Source: Methanosarcina barkeri MS (GTDB taxonomy: Archaea; Halobacteriota; Methanosarcinia; Methanosarcinales; Methanosarcinaceae). From it: a stretch of 64,000 bases of DNA. Location: assembly GCF_000970025.1 (NCBI RefSeq), contig NZ_CP009528.1:1971168-2035167 (forward strand), written 5' to 3'. Below are positions 56,838 through 64,000 of the stretch, piece after piece. Positions within the stretch are counted from its first letter, which is position 1. Each line of letters starts with the position of its first letter. The notes under the pieces are model-generated. The model searched no databases. It worked only from the letters and a program-made list of their open reading frames with translations, and was not told the DNA's origin. The position numbers and the translations under genes are program-made.

Positions 56838-58283
56838 TTAGATCAGTACCTTTGCTGCTTCCATCGCCCACTGCAAGAAGGGTTCAGGCCAGAATCCCAT
56901 TGCAAACACGCCGGCTGTTGCAAGCAGGAGAGCTGCTGCATATGGGAAAGGCAAGCCGATCTTTTTGCCTTCAGGAGGAAGGAAGTACATATACCTTACA
57001 AGCCGTGCGTAATAGAACAATGAAAGAGCACTGTTCAGAATTGCAATTACCGCAAGCCATGTCATGCCTGCCTGAATGGCTGAAGAGAAGAGCACTAGCT
57101 TGGCCATGAAACCGGAAGTCAGTGGGATACCTGCAAGGGCAAAGACGAAAACCGTCATGCAAAGAGCTACCAGTGGCATCCTCTTCCCAAGGCCTCTGAA
57201 GTTATCCAGGTGATCGGGAACCTGCAGGTCCCCTGTTCTTTGAGTAGTTATCATCCAGACAACTGCGCCGGCTGCAATAAAGGCCCCTCCTTTCATAAAG
57301 GCGTGGGCAAGGGTATAGAAGATTCCACCTGTAAGAGCCATTGGGGTCATTACCACAAAAGCCATTGCAATGTATCCTGCCTGAGCCAGTGAAGAGTAAG
57401 CAAGCATGCGTTTTACGCTGGTCTGAGAGACTGCAACCACATTTCCAAAGGTCATGGTTACGACTGCCAGAATTGTGAAAGCGAACTGCCAATCAGGCTG
57501 GAGTGCAGCAAGCGCCAGGATGAAAACCCTGAAAGCTGCCACAAAACCCATTTTCTTCGACCCGGCTGCAAGCAGGGAAGAGACAACTGAAGGGGAACCC
57601 TGATAGGTATCCGGAGCCCACATATGGAAAGGTACAAGAGCCATTTTAAAGCCGAAACCTGCAATGAGCAGCACGACTGCAACAAGTCCTATGGGGTTTT
57701 CTGCCAGGAGAGAGACATTTTCAGCAATCATTGGAATGCTGGTAGTGCCTGTTGCTCCATAAACAAAAGAGATCCCAAACAGCATAAGCGCTGAAGAAAC
57801 CGCACCCATCATAAAGTATTTCATGGCCCCTTCGAGGGACTTTGGGTTCTGTTTCTCAAAACCTGCAAGGGCATAGGTAGCAAAGCTTGCCAGCTCAAAG
57901 GCACAGAAGAGTAGGATAAAGTCGTTTGAGGAGGCAACAACCATCATCCCAAGGGTTGCGAAAAGCACCAGGGAATAAAACTCTTCGGTATGGTCACTGT
58001 TTTCATTATACTTAATTGAAGCAATTGAAACAACCAGTGCAACTGCCAGGAATACCAGTTTGAAGAACTGGGAAAGGGCATCAATGCTGACAGTGCCATA
58101 GAACATTGTAGCTTCGGTCCCGAAACTCTGTACCGTCAGGACCAGAGCTGCAAGGACTCCAAGGGTTGCCAGGTAGCCCAGCACATTTTTGGTCCGGGAA
58201 GACATGAAAACCCCTGTAAACAGTATAATCAGGCCGGCTGCAGCGAGTGCAATTTCAGGTGCAAGAAGCATTAAATTTTTCAT
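56838..58283 (-). CDS. fpoN: F420H2 dehydrogenase membrane subunit FpoN
   Basis: A 481-residue antiporter-like subunit (NuoN type) with about 14 membrane helices. Conserved lysines of the proton channel are in the segments FKMALVPFHMWAPDTYQGSPSVVSSLLAAGSKKMGF and VSQTSVKRMLAYSSLAQAGYIAMA. It translocates protons during F420H2 oxidation by methanophenazine. It is preceded by fpoM with a 3-bp gap and followed by fpoO. Confidence 0.96.
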   Translation of the reverse strand: MKNLMLLAPEIALAAAGLIILFTGVFMSSRTKNVLGYLATLGVLAALVLTVQSFGTEATMFYGTVSIDALSQFFKLVFLAVALVVSIASIKYNENSDHTEEFYSLVLFATLGMMVVASSNDFILLFCAFELASFATYALAGFEKQNPKSLEGAMKYFMMGAVSSALMLFGISFVYGATGTTSIPMIAENVSLLAENPIGLVAVVLLIAGFGFKMALVPFHMWAPDTYQGSPSVVSSLLAAGSKKMGFVAAFRVFILALAALQPDWQFAFTILAVVTMTFGNVVAVSQTSVKRMLAYSSLAQAGYIAMAFVVMTPMALTGGIFYTLAHAFMKGGAFIAAGAVVWMITTQRTGDLQVPDHLDNFRGLGKRMPLVALCMTVFVFALAGIPLTSGFMAKLVLFSSAIQAGMTWLAVIAILNSALSLFYYARLVRYMYFLPPEGKKIGLPFPYAAALLLATAGVFAMGFWPEPFLQWAMEAAKVLI

Positions 58284-58286
58284 TTT

Positions 58287-59774
58287 TTACACCCCCAGAA
58301 CAACCGTAAGGCTTACTATTGCTTCCGAATTCGTAATCATCATATTAAGTACCGGATTCGGGTTCCAGCCGAAATAGACCACAAGCAGAGCAATTACTGC
58401 CATGGAAAAGACCTGAAGGGAGGTAATGTCCCTGACATCTCCAAGCTTCTCGTTATAAACTCCGAACATTGCCCTCTGCATTGCCCAGAGGTGGTAGCCT
58501 GCAGTAATCACTATTGCCAGAAGGGCAAGCAAAACAAAACCAGGCAGGTTAACATAGCTGAAGGCCAGCACCAGGAACTCGGCAATAAAACCAGTTAACC
58601 CTGGCAGGCCAAGGGATGCCATAAAACCGAGCATCATAAGTACAGCCAGCATCGGCATCTTCTTTGCAAGCCCGCCAAGATTATTGATTATCCTTGTCCC
58701 CGTGCTTGTCTGGATCGCTCCTGCAGACATGAACATGATACTCATTATAAGCCCGTGGGAAAACTGCTGGAACATAGCTCCTGAAACCGAAAGAGCAACA
58801 AAGCCTGCCGAACCCAGTAAAACATATCCCATATGGCTTAAACTGGAATAAGCGATCATGCGCTTGAGGTCTTTCTGTCTCAGAGCCAGAAGCGCCCCGT
58901 ACAGTATACTGAAAGCTCCAAGCAAACCCAGCATGGTAATCATAAGCTCAGGGTTACCAGTATTCGGGAGCATAGGAAGTGAGATCCTAAAAAGCCCGTA
59001 TCCTCCTATCTTGAGTAGAATAAAGAGTACACTGCCTGCGGTCGGGGCTTCGGTATAAGTATCCGGGAGCCAGGAATGGAAGGGGAAAGTTGGCAGCTTT
59101 GCCAGGAACCCGAAAATGATTGAGAGGAAGATTGCATTTCTAAAAAGGCCGGACCCTAAGAACTGGAACTGTGCAACCAGCTCCCTTATATCAAAGGTAG
59201 GGATACCGGTCTGCTGCCAGGAGGCATAGAAGAGCCCGAAGATCCCAAGAAGCATTACCAGAGAGGCAACATGCGTGTAGATAAAGAATTTATAAGATGC
59301 ATGGGCCCGCTTTTCTCCTCCCCAGATGTTTACCATGAAGAAGAGAGGAATCAGGGTAAGCTCCCAGAATACATAAAAGACCACGAAATCAAGGGCTACG
59401 AAGACTCCTATAACAGCAGCCTGCATGGTAAGGATCAGCCCATAAAACCTGTTCGAGTCTTCTCTTTCTTCCTTCCAGCTATAAAGGATCAGGACCGGGA
59501 TAACTATTGCATTCAGGAGGATAAGAGGCATGGAAATGCCATCAATTCCAACTGAATATTTGACTCCTAGCAAGGGAATCCAGTCTATCGACTCAAAGAA
59601 CTGCATGGCAGCCGTACTGCTGTCAAAGTTCAAGTAGACATACAAGGTAAGGCCAAGAGTTGCAATGGACCCTAAAAAGGCCAGTCCTGCAGCCTGTTCT
59701 TTCGTTTTTGTGAAAAAGGTCACTGCTGCGAAAATCAGCGGCACCAGAATCAACAGTGATGCGACCGGCAGCAT
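58287..59774 (-). CDS. fpoM: F420H2 dehydrogenase membrane subunit FpoM
   Basis: A 495-residue antiporter-like subunit (NuoM type) with about 14 helices. Signatures: YSVGIDGISMPLILLNAI, VFWELTLIPLFFMVNIWGGEKRAHASYKFFIYT, AKLPTFPFHSWLPDTYTEAPTAGSVLFILLKIGGYG and LRQKDLKRMIAYSSLSHMGYV. The Glu in VFWELTLIP and the Lys residues belong to the proton path. It starts one base into the end of fpoL (ATGA-type junction). Confidence 0.96.
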   Translation of the reverse strand: MLPVASLLILVPLIFAAVTFFTKTKEQAAGLAFLGSIATLGLTLYVYLNFDSSTAAMQFFESIDWIPLLGVKYSVGIDGISMPLILLNAIVIPVLILYSWKEEREDSNRFYGLILTMQAAVIGVFVALDFVVFYVFWELTLIPLFFMVNIWGGEKRAHASYKFFIYTHVASLVMLLGIFGLFYASWQQTGIPTFDIRELVAQFQFLGSGLFRNAIFLSIIFGFLAKLPTFPFHSWLPDTYTEAPTAGSVLFILLKIGGYGLFRISLPMLPNTGNPELMITMLGLLGAFSILYGALLALRQKDLKRMIAYSSLSHMGYVLLGSAGFVALSVSGAMFQQFSHGLIMSIMFMSAGAIQTSTGTRIINNLGGLAKKMPMLAVLMMLGFMASLGLPGLTGFIAEFLVLAFSYVNLPGFVLLALLAIVITAGYHLWAMQRAMFGVYNEKLGDVRDITSLQVFSMAVIALLVVYFGWNPNPVLNMMITNSEAIVSLTVVLGV

Positions 59775-61792
59775 CAGAGTACCTCCATTATTAACTTAAC
59801 AAGTATTATCAGCAGGCTCACACCCGCAATTACTACAATTGCATAGGTCTGGACAACTCCGGTCTGGACTCTCCTGAGCTCCTCACTTACACCAACTGTA
59901 AGAATTCCGATTCCTTCCACGATACTGTCAATGATCACATCAAGCACCTGAGAAAGGAGAGCAATGATTCCGTATATGATTCCGAGTGAGAAGAACTCGG
60001 TATAGATTTCATGCTGGTAATAGCGTTTGTAAAGCAGCCTGTAAACCGGATTCTTCATGGAAGCAAGCGGCCCGAGTTTAATTATCCTCAGATAATAGAT
60101 CACAAAAGCAACTGCAAGACCTGCAATGGCAACTATCATCGGAAGCCACTGGACAAAGAGAGATTCATTTCCTGCTGCCCCTACAAGCTCATTTCGACCT
60201 AAGGCTGCAAGGCTTCCTATGTCAAGATTCACGAAGCTGTTTGCAAATGTTTCTTCAAGGAAATCCATGAACCCTGTTTTTGTCAGCCCTCCAAATAAAA
60301 GGGAAAAGATTGCCAGAATTGCGAGGGGAATTGTCATAATAGCGGGAGATTCGTGTCCGTGGTAGTCACTTCTCGGCTTCCCTGTAAAGGTCATGAAGAT
60401 CAGCCTGAATATGTAAATTGAAGTGAGGAGTGCAGCCGCAATTGAAAATACATAGGGAATCCAGTTGTTGCTGTTCTCTCCAAAGAGATAGGCAGCTTCA
60501 ATAATCGCATCCTTTGAGAAGAAACCACTTGTTCCTATTGAGGTTCCGGGTATCCCGAAGCCTGCCAGAGCCAGTGCTGCAATTGCCATAGTAGCAGCCG
60601 TAACTGGCATTACCTTTCTTACGCCTCCGAGTTCCCTCATATCTTGGGTACCTACTGCGTGGATTACGCTACCTGCACAGAGGAAAAGAAGAGCCTTAAA
60701 GAAAGCATGGTTGATCAGGTGGAAGAGAGAAATGCCTACTGCTTCAAGCCCGATTGCCGAGCCGAGGCCAAGGCCAAGCATCATGTATCCGAGCTGGCTT
60801 ATGGTTGAATAAGCAAGCACACGCTTGAGGTCATTCATCACAATGCCCATCGTGCCCGCAAAGAGCGCTGTAAAGCCTCCAAGGTAGGCAACTACCATGA
60901 GGGAGTCAGGAGCTGCAATAAACATCGGGAAGGTTCTTGCTACCAAATAGACACCGGCAGTAACCATTGTTGCGGCATGGATAAGGGCAGAAACCGTTGT
61001 CGGGCCTTCCATTGCGTCAGGCAGCCATACATGCAGAGGGAATTGCCCGGACTTTCCTACGGCCCCTCCGAAGAAGAGCAGGGTGATGATGGTAAGATGA
61101 CTTACTTCAAAACCGAAAATGTTTGAATGAAGCGCAGAAAGCTGCGGGATATAACTAAAGATTTCGTCAAAACGGAGTAGATATGTCCCTTCCTGGAATC
61201 CGCCTGCAAGTTTCAGGAGATCGGAGGTCAGTACAATTATCCCTGTAAGGAACATCACATCTCCGATCCTGGTTGTCAGGAAAGCCTTCTTGGCAGCCGC
61301 TGCAGCTGAGGGCCTTTCGAACCAGAAACCAATTAAGAGATAAGAACAGAACCCTACAAGTTCCCAGGAAACAAAGAGCTGAAGGATGTTGTCCGAAAGT
61401 GCCAGGGAAAGCATTGCTGCGGTAAAGAGTGAGGTTTCTGCAAAATACCTTGCTTCTCCCGGGTCACCGGACATATAGCTAACTGCATAGATATGTATCA
61501 GCAGGCTCACAAAAGAGACCATTGACAGCATTACTGCGGCCAGGGGATCAATCAACACTCCTATATTGAGCACTGCAAACCAGGGATAGGACTGGCTTAT
61601 AACCTCGTTGGGGTTTACCAGCAGCCTGAGCGTAATCATTAAAGAGATTACGAAGGAAGCGGCAATTGCCAGTATAGGGACAACGGCGCCACCTGATGGC
61701 ATTTTCCTGCCAAAAAAGAAGGTGATTACAAAAGCCAGTGCCGGAAGCAGGGGAATTAAAAATGCTAATTCTTCCAGAGCCGTTTTTACCAC
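59774..61792 (-). CDS. fpoL: F420H2 dehydrogenase membrane subunit FpoL
   Basis: A 672-residue antiporter-like subunit (NuoL type) with about 16 helices and the long C-terminal lateral helix. Signatures: [73 protein letters not shown], and [24 protein letters not shown]. It forms the distal proton channel. Its start overlaps fpoK by 7 bp. Confidence 0.96.
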   Translation of the reverse strand: MVKTALEELAFLIPLLPALAFVITFFFGRKMPSGGAVVPILAIAASFVISLMITLRLLVNPNEVISQSYPWFAVLNIGVLIDPLAAVMLSMVSFVSLLIHIYAVSYMSGDPGEARYFAETSLFTAAMLSLALSDNILQLFVSWELVGFCSYLLIGFWFERPSAAAAAKKAFLTTRIGDVMFLTGIIVLTSDLLKLAGGFQEGTYLLRFDEIFSYIPQLSALHSNIFGFEVSHLTIITLLFFGGAVGKSGQFPLHVWLPDAMEGPTTVSALIHAATMVTAGVYLVARTFPMFIAAPDSLMVVAYLGGFTALFAGTMGIVMNDLKRVLAYSTISQLGYMMLGLGLGSAIGLEAVGISLFHLINHAFFKALLFLCAGSVIHAVGTQDMRELGGVRKVMPVTAATMAIAALALAGFGIPGTSIGTSGFFSKDAIIEAAYLFGENSNNWIPYVFSIAAALLTSIYIFRLIFMTFTGKPRSDYHGHESPAIMTIPLAILAIFSLLFGGLTKTGFMDFLEETFANSFVNLDIGSLAALGRNELVGAAGNESLFVQWLPMIVAIAGLAVAFVIYYLRIIKLGPLASMKNPVYRLLYKRYYQHEIYTEFFSLGIIYGIIALLSQVLDVIIDSIVEGIGILTVGVSEELRRVQTGVVQTYAIVVIAGVSLLIILVKLIMEVL

Positions 61793-62088
61793 CTCAGGAT
61801 CTTGAGCTCATTAAGGTTGATCTTATCGTGCATTCTATAGATTGCCATGAGGATTGCAAAACCGACTGCTGCTTCGGCAGCTGCAAGGGCAATTGAGAAT
61901 ACGGCAAAAACCTGCCCGTTCAGGGTATTCGTGTAGCTGGAGAAAGCTACCAGGTTCAGGTTTGCGGAGTTGAGCATGAGTTCAATGCACATAATCATCC
62001 TGATACCGTTTTTATGTGTCATTACACCATAGAGTCCTATTGAAAAGAGCAGGGCTGCAAGCCCGAGGTAAAAGATTAAAGGAATCAT
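61786..62088 (-). CDS. fpoK: F420H2 dehydrogenase membrane subunit FpoK
   Basis: A 100-residue NuoK-type subunit with three helices: [43 protein letters not shown] (with the conserved Glu) and [22 protein letters not shown] (second Glu). It is proton-channel related. A 44-bp tandem duplication covers its start region, so a mini-frame precedes it and ends in the start codon. Confidence 0.96.
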   Translation of the reverse strand: MIPLIFYLGLAALLFSIGLYGVMTHKNGIRMIMCIELMLNSANLNLVAFSSYTNTLNGQVFAVFSIALAAAEAAVGFAILMAIYRMHDKINLNELKILRW

Positions 62089-62132
62089 TGGTTGCTCTCC
62101 CCTTTTGCCAGATAAAAGTTTAAAGGAATCAT
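62085..62132 (-). other. 15-codon mini-frame created by a 44-bp duplication
   Basis: ATG at 62132 overlaps the stop of fpoJ2 and reads [15 protein letters not shown], ending in a TGA that overlaps the ATG of fpoK. It joins a copy of the fpoK start to a copy of the fpoJ2 end. GGGGAG lies before both ATGs at equal spacing. It is probably translated because of coupling, but the product is a by-product without known role. Confidence 0.6.
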
Positions 62133-62389
62133 TGGTTTTCCTCCCCTTTTGCCAGGTAAATCGCTCCTATGAGGGAGGCGAGCAGGACAATTGAAAGGAC
62201 CTCAAAAGGTGCTACGTAATGGGTAAAGATCAGCATGCCAATGCCCTCTATATTACTCTGGTCAGCCGGGTTTTGGGGGAGTTCGGAAACCGTGTTCCAG
62301 GAAGTCCCAAAAGCCCCGATTACCACAATAGCTGTAAAGAGCAAGACTACGAGAAAGGCTAAGGGTCGGTTAGTCCTCACCGGGTTCAC
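62129..62389 (-). CDS. fpoJ: F420H2 dehydrogenase membrane subunit FpoJ, second part
   Basis: An 86-residue protein with two helices ([19 protein letters not shown] and [22 protein letters not shown]). It corresponds to the C-terminal half of bacterial NuoJ; in Methanosarcina NuoJ is split into two genes. It overlaps the first fpoJ gene by 20 bp and is followed by the mini-frame and fpoK. Confidence 0.93.
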   Translation of the reverse strand: MNPVRTNRPLAFLVVLLFTAIVVIGAFGTSWNTVSELPQNPADQSNIEGIGMLIFTHYVAPFEVLSIVLLASLIGAIYLAKGEENQ

Positions 62390-62660
62390 CTCCGATCTCG
62401 TGCTTTGTCAGCATAACTGCAAAGAGGATGAGCACCCCGATTGCTCCAATGTAAACCAGTACCTGAATGATTCCCAGGAACTGGGCATTCAAAAGGATGT
62501 AGAGAGCTGCAATTCCAAACATGCACATGATCAGGGCAAGCCCGGCTCGGACAATATCCTTTGCAGTTACCACGAAAACTGCAAAGAATACTGTAGAGAT
62601 GGCAAGAACCCAGAAGACAGCCATTTTCAGGGCTTCTCCGATTGTTTCGAGTCCGATCAT
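62370..62660 (-). CDS. fpoJ: F420H2 dehydrogenase membrane subunit FpoJ, first part
   Basis: A 96-residue protein with three helices, the N-terminal half of Nuo[68 protein letters not shown]. The last stretch with [15 protein letters not shown] is the typical NuoJ third helix. The start overlaps the end of fpoI. Confidence 0.94.
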   Translation of the reverse strand: MIGLETIGEALKMAVFWVLAISTVFFAVFVVTAKDIVRAGLALIMCMFGIAALYILLNAQFLGIIQVLVYIGAIGVLILFAVMLTKHEIGGEPGED

Positions 62661-63067
62661 TTCTCGTCACCTTCCTCAAGATCGACTTCCCTTGCAAGTT
62701 TTTCAGGAGTCATGAGCAGGTCTTTGTGCTTCCATTTAACGAGACCTTTAGCGTATTCCTTTCCGCTTGAAAGTGCACCTTTCGGGCACTGGTCGATACA
62801 GAGCCCACAGAAAAGGCAGTGTCCGATGTCAATCTGAGGGAACCAGCGTTGTTTTGTGCTGCCTGGTGCAATCGGGGCTTTTACGATCTTGATTGCGGCA
62901 TTGGGACAGGTATTGGCACAGATGCCACAGCCTATACATTTACTTTTATCAAGTATCTGAAGCCCCCTGAACCGACCGGAAAGCTCGCTTTGTTTTTCCG
63001 GGTACATCCTGGTTACGGGAGGCCTTGTGATGTTTCTAATTGCGTATTTAATGTTTTTGAGGACCAT
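62657..63067 (-). CDS. fpoI: F420H2 dehydrogenase Fe-S subunit FpoI
   Basis: A 136-residue NuoI-type protein with two 4Fe-4S motifs, CIGCGICANTCPNA (about residues 41-54) and CLFCGLCIDQCPKG (about 84-97). It passes electrons from FpoB/D side to the quinone-like site. A basic N-terminal helix (VLKNIKYAIRNITRPPVTRMYP) lies along the membrane. It is 4 bp from fpoH. Confidence 0.96.
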   Translation of the reverse strand: MVLKNIKYAIRNITRPPVTRMYPEKQSELSGRFRGLQILDKSKCIGCGICANTCPNAAIKIVKAPIAPGSTKQRWFPQIDIGHCLFCGLCIDQCPKGALSSGKEYAKGLVKWKHKDLLMTPEKLAREVDLEEGDEK

Positions 63068-63071
63068 GATT

Positions 63072-64000
63072 TCACACCCCCAGGTAGAGTCCGAGCCCTA
63101 CAGCCCAGACAAGGTTTAAAAGAGCAAGAGGAAGCAATTTTTTCCAGCTCAGGTCAACAACCTGGTCAATCCTGAACCTCGGGACAGCCCATCTGAGCCC
63201 TATAATTACCATAAGTACAAAGACAACTTTTACAATCAAGAAGCCTGTTGGAACAATAATGCCAAAGAAAGAGTTATTTGCAATAAAGCCTGGTACGTTC
63301 CAGCCGCCAAGGAAGAGAAGGGCTACAAGGAAAGAACCAAGGATCATGTGGATGTATTCGGCAAAGAAACCTAGCCCGAAACGCATTCCACAGTATTCTG
63401 TAATCCACCCTGCTATCAATTCTTCTTCGGACTCGTTCTGGTCAAAGGGGAGTCTTCCCATATCAGCCATAAGTGATACAAAGAATACAAAACATCCCAG
63501 GGGCTGGAGGAAAATATTCCAGTGCAGGCCCTGCGCAGTCGAAATGTCTACTATATTAAGCGAACCTGTCATAGCAGCTACACTTATGACAGTTATTCCA
63601 AGAGGTACTTCATATCCTACCATTCGGGCAAAGTTTCGAAAAGCCCCTAGCAGGGAGTATTTGTTATTAGAGCCGTAAGCCACCATGAAAATCCCGAAAA
63701 TAGATAATGCGGACACCGCTTCAATGTAAAGCACGCTGATGTCCATCTGGGTAACCGCAAGCGGGTATTCGACCCCATTAATAAAGACCGCGCCCACAGG
63801 AAGGGCAACAAGCATAAGAAAAACCGAACCAAGCATGAAAATATTAGCATTATTAAAAAGTAAACTGTCAGCATTCAGCGGCTTTAAGTCTTCTTTTGTA
63901 AAAAGTTTGATTGCATCGGCTACAAGCTGCAGAAGCCCATATTTCCCTACGCGGCAGGGCCCCATCCTGGTCTGGATGTCAGCAGAAAGCTTCCGTTCAA
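63072..64000 (-). CDS. fpoH: F420H2 dehydrogenase membrane subunit FpoH (N-terminus outside window)
   Basis: A NuoH-type membrane subunit, open to the window edge: ERKLSADIQTRMGPCRVGKYGLLQLVADAIKLFTKED is the conserved loop that follows the first helix. An internal ATG at 63965 is not the true start. Further signatures are YGSNNKYSLLGAFRNFARMVGYEVPLG and FDQNESEEELIAGWITEYCGMRFGLGFFAEY, the methanophenazine/quinone-site region with its conserved acids. It connects the peripheral arm to the proton pump. Confidence 0.96.
   Translation of the reverse strand, partial: ERKLSADIQTRMGPCRVGKYGLLQLVADAIKLFTKEDLKPLNADSLLFNNANIFMLGSVFLMLVALPVGAVFINGVEYPLAVTQMDISVLYIEAVSALSIFGIFMVAYGSNNKYSLLGAFRNFARMVGYEVPLGITVISVAAMTGSLNIVDISTAQGLHWNIFLQPLGCFVFFVSLMADMGRLPFDQNESEEELIAGWITEYCGMRFGLGFFAEYIHMILGSFLVALLFLGGWNVPGFIANNSFFGIIVPTGFLIVKVVFVLMVIIGLRWAVPRFRIDQVVDLSWKKLLPLALLNLVWAVGLGLYLGV

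Overview
The window is archaeal and almost certainly from a Methanosarcina species. The right end carries the distal part of the F420H2 dehydrogenase operon (fpoH to fpoO). There are corrinoid methyltransferase pairs with a RamA-type activator, PdxS/PdxT, an LSm protein, a TrmB regulator and PRC-barrel, UPF0228 and THEP1 proteins. Intergenic DNA is AT-rich and insertion sequences are numerous, as usual for this genus.

Layout. (1) 1-11.2 kb is an accessory scrapyard. It holds an IS copy cut by the window edge that truncates a YVTN beta-propeller gene, a decayed IS1634-like and a decayed IS256 element, a frameshifted UPF0228 gene, a frameshifted DUF4365 gene, a GrpB/cupin chimera and a MITE pair with an expanded 12-bp repeat. 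(2) 11.3-16.5 kb holds intact small genes: zinc ribbon, PEBP lipoprotein, MsrA, a pair of paralogous secreted proteins and an old-yellow-enzyme oxidoreductase. (3) 16.6-20.8 kb is a complete IS followed by an XRE-cupin regulator, a thioesterase and an acyl-CoA ligase. (4) 20.8-25.3 kb is mostly non-coding: a tandem stem-loop RNA candidate, MITEs, a helical-repeat protein and two identical tRNA-Glu genes. (5) 25.4-29.8 kb is a minus-strand block with a winged-helix/Cys protein, LSm, DUF3467 and a large SF2 helicase. (6) 30.8-37.7 kb is mixed: a frameshifted beta-helix/PKD surface protein, THEP1 NTPase, flavin-binding protein, TrmB regulator and a frameshifted methyltransferase. (7) 37.9-39.8 kb is pdxT-pdxS (PLP synthase). 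(8) 42-48.7 kb is a methyl-transfer locus: two tandem pairs of UroD-type methyltransferase plus corrinoid protein and a RamA-like Fe-S activase. (9) 49.2-56 kb has a DUF457 membrane protein, transposase debris and a very large secreted VWA/PKD gene split by an IS. (10) 56.4-64 kb is the fpo operon on the minus strand.

How the genes work together. The fpo genes encode the membrane and connecting subunits of the proton-pumping F420H2:methanophenazine oxidoreductase, which serves methylotrophic methanogenesis. The methyl-transfer locus could feed methyl groups into that pathway: the corrinoid protein carries the methyl group, the UroD-type enzyme moves it, and the Fe-S activase restores Co(I). 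The substrate cannot be read from the sequence.

Two patterns stand out. The VWA gene is split by an IS with a 5-bp target duplication, and computed excision restores one 1,144-codon frame exactly. About ten single-base frameshifts, almost all explicable as one missing base in a homopolymer, fall only in accessory genes while the conserved genes are intact.
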